From NCBI GenBank assembly GCA_023375785.1, contig SZWC01006767.1, positions 4,336 to 27,122 on the forward strand: a stretch of 22,787 nucleotides of DNA, read 5' to 3'. The stretch's first letter is position 1. Each line of letters begins with the position of its first letter. This DNA comes from Penium margaritaceum (Eukaryota > Streptophyta > Zygnematophyceae > Desmidiales > Peniaceae). The translations under genes were made by a program, and so were the position numbers. Below are positions 21,741-22,787 of this stretch, piece by piece. A model generated the notes under the pieces. That model searched no databases, had not been told where the DNA came from, and saw nothing but the letters and a program-made list of their open reading frames with translations.

Positions 21741-22350
21741 ACACGCACTTACACACACTTACACGTACTTATACGCACGTATACTTACTTACACGCACTT
21801 ACACGCACTTACACGTACTTACACATAAATACACGCACTTACACGTACTTATACGAACTTTCACATACTAAAACCACACTTATATGCAGTTATATGCACT
21901 TACACGCACGTACATGCACTTACACGTACTTACACGCACTTCCACGCACTTACACGCACTTACATGCACTTATACATACTTACGAGCACTCACACGCACT
22001 CATTCGTACTCACATGGACTTTCACGCACTTATACGTACTTAAACGCACTTATACATACTTACACACACTTACAGACACTTACATGCACTAACATGTACT
22101 TACATGCACTTGCATGCACTTACACACACTTACACGCACTTAGACATACTTACACGTACTTACACAAACTTACACACACTTATACACACTTACATAAACT
22201 TACATTCACCTACACAAACATACACGTACTTGCACACACTTATCTCCACTTACACGCAGTTTCACGCACTTATTCATACTTACATGGACTTACACGTACT
22301 TACATGCACTTACACGCACTTACACGTACTTACATACCAATGTTGACTTC

Positions 22351-22382
22351 GTTGTCCGTTGTAGGGCCACTACAACGGCAAC
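22351..22382. repeat. Inverted repeat 1 in the unique flank
   Basis: CCGTTGTAG (22356-22364) and CTACAACGG (22370-22378) are perfect reverse complements with a 5-base loop GGCCA. The stem can extend by GTTG/CAAC across a single bulged T at 22355. Confidence 0.85.
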
Positions 22383-22393
22383 GGCACCGCGGT

Positions 22394-22418
22394 CCACATC
22401 GATGTAACATCGATGTGG
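22394..22418. repeat. Inverted repeat 2 in the unique flank (25-bp palindrome)
   Basis: CCACATCGATGT (22394-22405) and ACATCGATGTGG (22407-22418) are perfect 12-bp arms around a single base. Each arm itself contains the palindrome ATCGAT. Confidence 0.9.
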
Positions 22419-22445
22419 ATGTGGGGGCGTGGGGCAACCGGAGAC

Positions 22446-22467
22446 CACCCAGAACACAATCTGGGTG
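22446..22467. repeat. Inverted repeat 3 in the unique flank
   Basis: CACCCAG (22446-22452) and CTGGGTG (22461-22467) are perfect 7-bp arms with an 8-base loop. On its own this is weak; it is listed because it lies in a cluster of stronger palindromes. Confidence 0.65.
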
Positions 22468-22610
22468 TGGGGGACATCCGGAAGGCCTGGACTCGGTTTT
22501 TTCTCGAGACTGACATTTCGACCCTCGGCACCTTTTTTTTTTTGTTTCGTACATGCATCGACCCAGACATCACGTGTGGATGTTAGCCAACTCACCTAAG
22601 CCATATCTCC

Positions 22611-22760
22611 ATGCATGCATACTATCTGATAGCAGGGTCCAAGGTGGACCCTGCTACTACGGTATTGGATCATGGTGCTGCCACCTCATACATTGTGAAC
22701 GAGGCTGCAATTGCCACACAACAAAAAAATCCAGACAGCCTGTCTGAGGATGATGCTTGA
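22611..22760 (+). CDS. Small open frame, 49 codons, unrecognised
   Basis: ATG at 22611 lies within ATGCATGCAT and the stop TGA is at 22758-22760. Part of the product reads DHGAATSYIVNEAAIATQQK, followed by an acidic end, DSLSEDDA. Unlike the repeat-derived frames its composition is balanced. The frame is open for only nine codons upstream of the ATG, back to TAG at about 22584-22586, so any larger gene would need an intron nearby. A second + frame stays open from about 22700 to the window edge (ending LDPPPISDSE). No family was recognised. It may be the tail of an exon, a decayed transposon remnant, or chance. Confidence 0.15.
   Translation: MHAYYLIAGSKVDPATTVLDHGAATSYIVNEAAIATQQKNPDSLSEDDA
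22630..22656. repeat. Inverted repeat 4 in the unique flank
   Basis: TAGCAGGGTCCA (22630-22641) and TGGACCCTGCTA (22645-22656) are perfect 12-bp arms with a 3-base loop AGG. No T-run follows, so a bacterial-type terminator is not suggested. Confidence 0.9.
22732..22746. repeat. Inverted repeat 5 in the unique flank
   Basis: CAGACAG (22732-22738) and CTGTCTG (22740-22746) are perfect 7-bp arms around one base. Confidence 0.7.
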
Positions 22761-22787
22761 CCCTCCCCCCATCTCTGACAGTGAGGA

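Larger units (their letters stand above)
13834..22337 (+). repeat. 10-bp tandem array B (CACTTACACG type, ~850 units)
   Basis: An 8.5-kb array of a 10-bp unit, consensus CACTTACACG, with common forms CACTTACACA, TACTTACACG and CACTTACATG. G on the + strand is almost confined to CpG or its TpG derivative. It joins the 21-bp array abruptly at GTGGTGC/TTACACG (13833/13834). The + strand unit has no stop codon in any frame, so long pseudo-proteins of the form THLHALTRTY appear. The minus strand has TAA in every unit and is closed. On the minus strand the large majority of units read GTGTAAGTGC, containing GTAAGT, the core of the eukaryotic 5' splice site. Register is strict apart from 18 phase-shift events. 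The longest uninterrupted stretch in one phase is about 17120-19840. Confidence 0.97.
22338..22595 (-). other. Possible exon ending at a splice-donor-like array edge
   Basis: On the minus strand an open frame runs from an ATG at 22595 to 22338 (86 codons). It then meets G|GTATGTAAGT, which fits a eukaryotic 5' splice site, exactly where array B begins. The frame reads a few codons into the array before stopping at TAA. The predicted residues include KQKKK (from the T11 tract) and a hydrophobic AVAVVVAL stretch. I recognise no domain. Inverted repeats 1-3 lie within it, so part of the protein is dictated by palindromes, which argues against a conserved exon. Two other minus-strand frames are also open over much of this stretch. 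It is a hypothesis only. Confidence 0.12.
22338..22787. other. Single-copy flank after array B
   Basis: Repeat periodicity stops at TACATAC (22331-22337) and does not return. The ~450 bp to the window end have balanced base composition with GC-rich patches (22380-22480), a T11 tract at 22533-22543, a palindromic ATGCATGCAT at 22611-22620, and several inverted repeats listed separately. I see no recognisable domain, RNA gene or transposon end. Some weak coding hints are given as separate low-confidence entries. This is the only part of the window where a primer or probe would be expected to be unique. Confidence 0.8.

Noticed and set aside
7411..22337. CRISPR array
   Set aside because: The units are contiguous without spacers, unit lengths (10 and 21 bp) are too short, there are no cas genes, and the context is eukaryotic.
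13834..22337. Telomere repeat
   Set aside because: The unit CACTTACACG does not match known telomere repeats such as TTAGGG or TTTAGGG, and the array is followed by unique DNA.
22320..22595. 91-codon minus-strand frame as an annotated gene
   Set aside because: No recognisable domain; it overlaps three palindromes and a T11 tract, and ends in satellite. It is kept only as a low-confidence possible exon.
22630..22656. Rho-independent terminator
   Set aside because: The hairpin is not followed by a T-run, and nothing else in the window is bacterial.

Overview
This window is almost entirely satellite DNA. About 98 percent of it (1 to roughly 22337) consists of four blocks of tandem repeat laid end to end. 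Only the last ~450 bp looks like single-copy sequence. I recognise no bacterial or archaeal gene, rRNA, tRNA, CRISPR array or transposase. Long satellites with higher-order structure, and repeat variation concentrated at CpG as TpG or CpA, point to a eukaryote with CpG methylation. I cannot name the species. The many long open frames come from repeat units that contain no stop codon, so I do not annotate them as genes.

Layout. (1) 1-7389: a ~190-bp satellite with 40 countable copies. Copies left of 1415 run in one orientation and copies right of 1425 run in the other, so the block contains a head-to-head inversion. Monomer types recur about every five monomers (~950 bp). (2) 7411-10508: a 10-bp array (AGTTGTACGG type, ~310 units) that opens with a perfect hairpin. 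(3) 10509-13833: a 21-bp array (~158 units) held in register apart from one 2-bp deletion, with internal higher-order repeats of 357 bp (2 copies), 126 bp (5 copies) and 1134 bp. (4) 13834-22337: a second, different 10-bp array (CACTTACACG type, ~850 units) with rare 11-bp and 9-bp phase-shifting units that carry shared motifs. (5) 22338-22787: non-repetitive sequence with five inverted repeats, a T11 tract and, at most, weak hints of coding sequence.

The most unusual points are these. The large majority of units in array 4 carry GTAAGT on the minus strand. This is the core of the eukaryotic 5' splice site, and the array meets the unique flank at a donor-like GGTATGTAAGT. Array 4 also has a structured pattern of phase shifts, including a ~300-bp composite block present twice, 3.5 kb apart. 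Both sharp orientation switches (near 1420 and 7422) sit on hairpins. No genes can be shown to work together here. The window is best read as a heterochromatic or intronic/intergenic satellite region.
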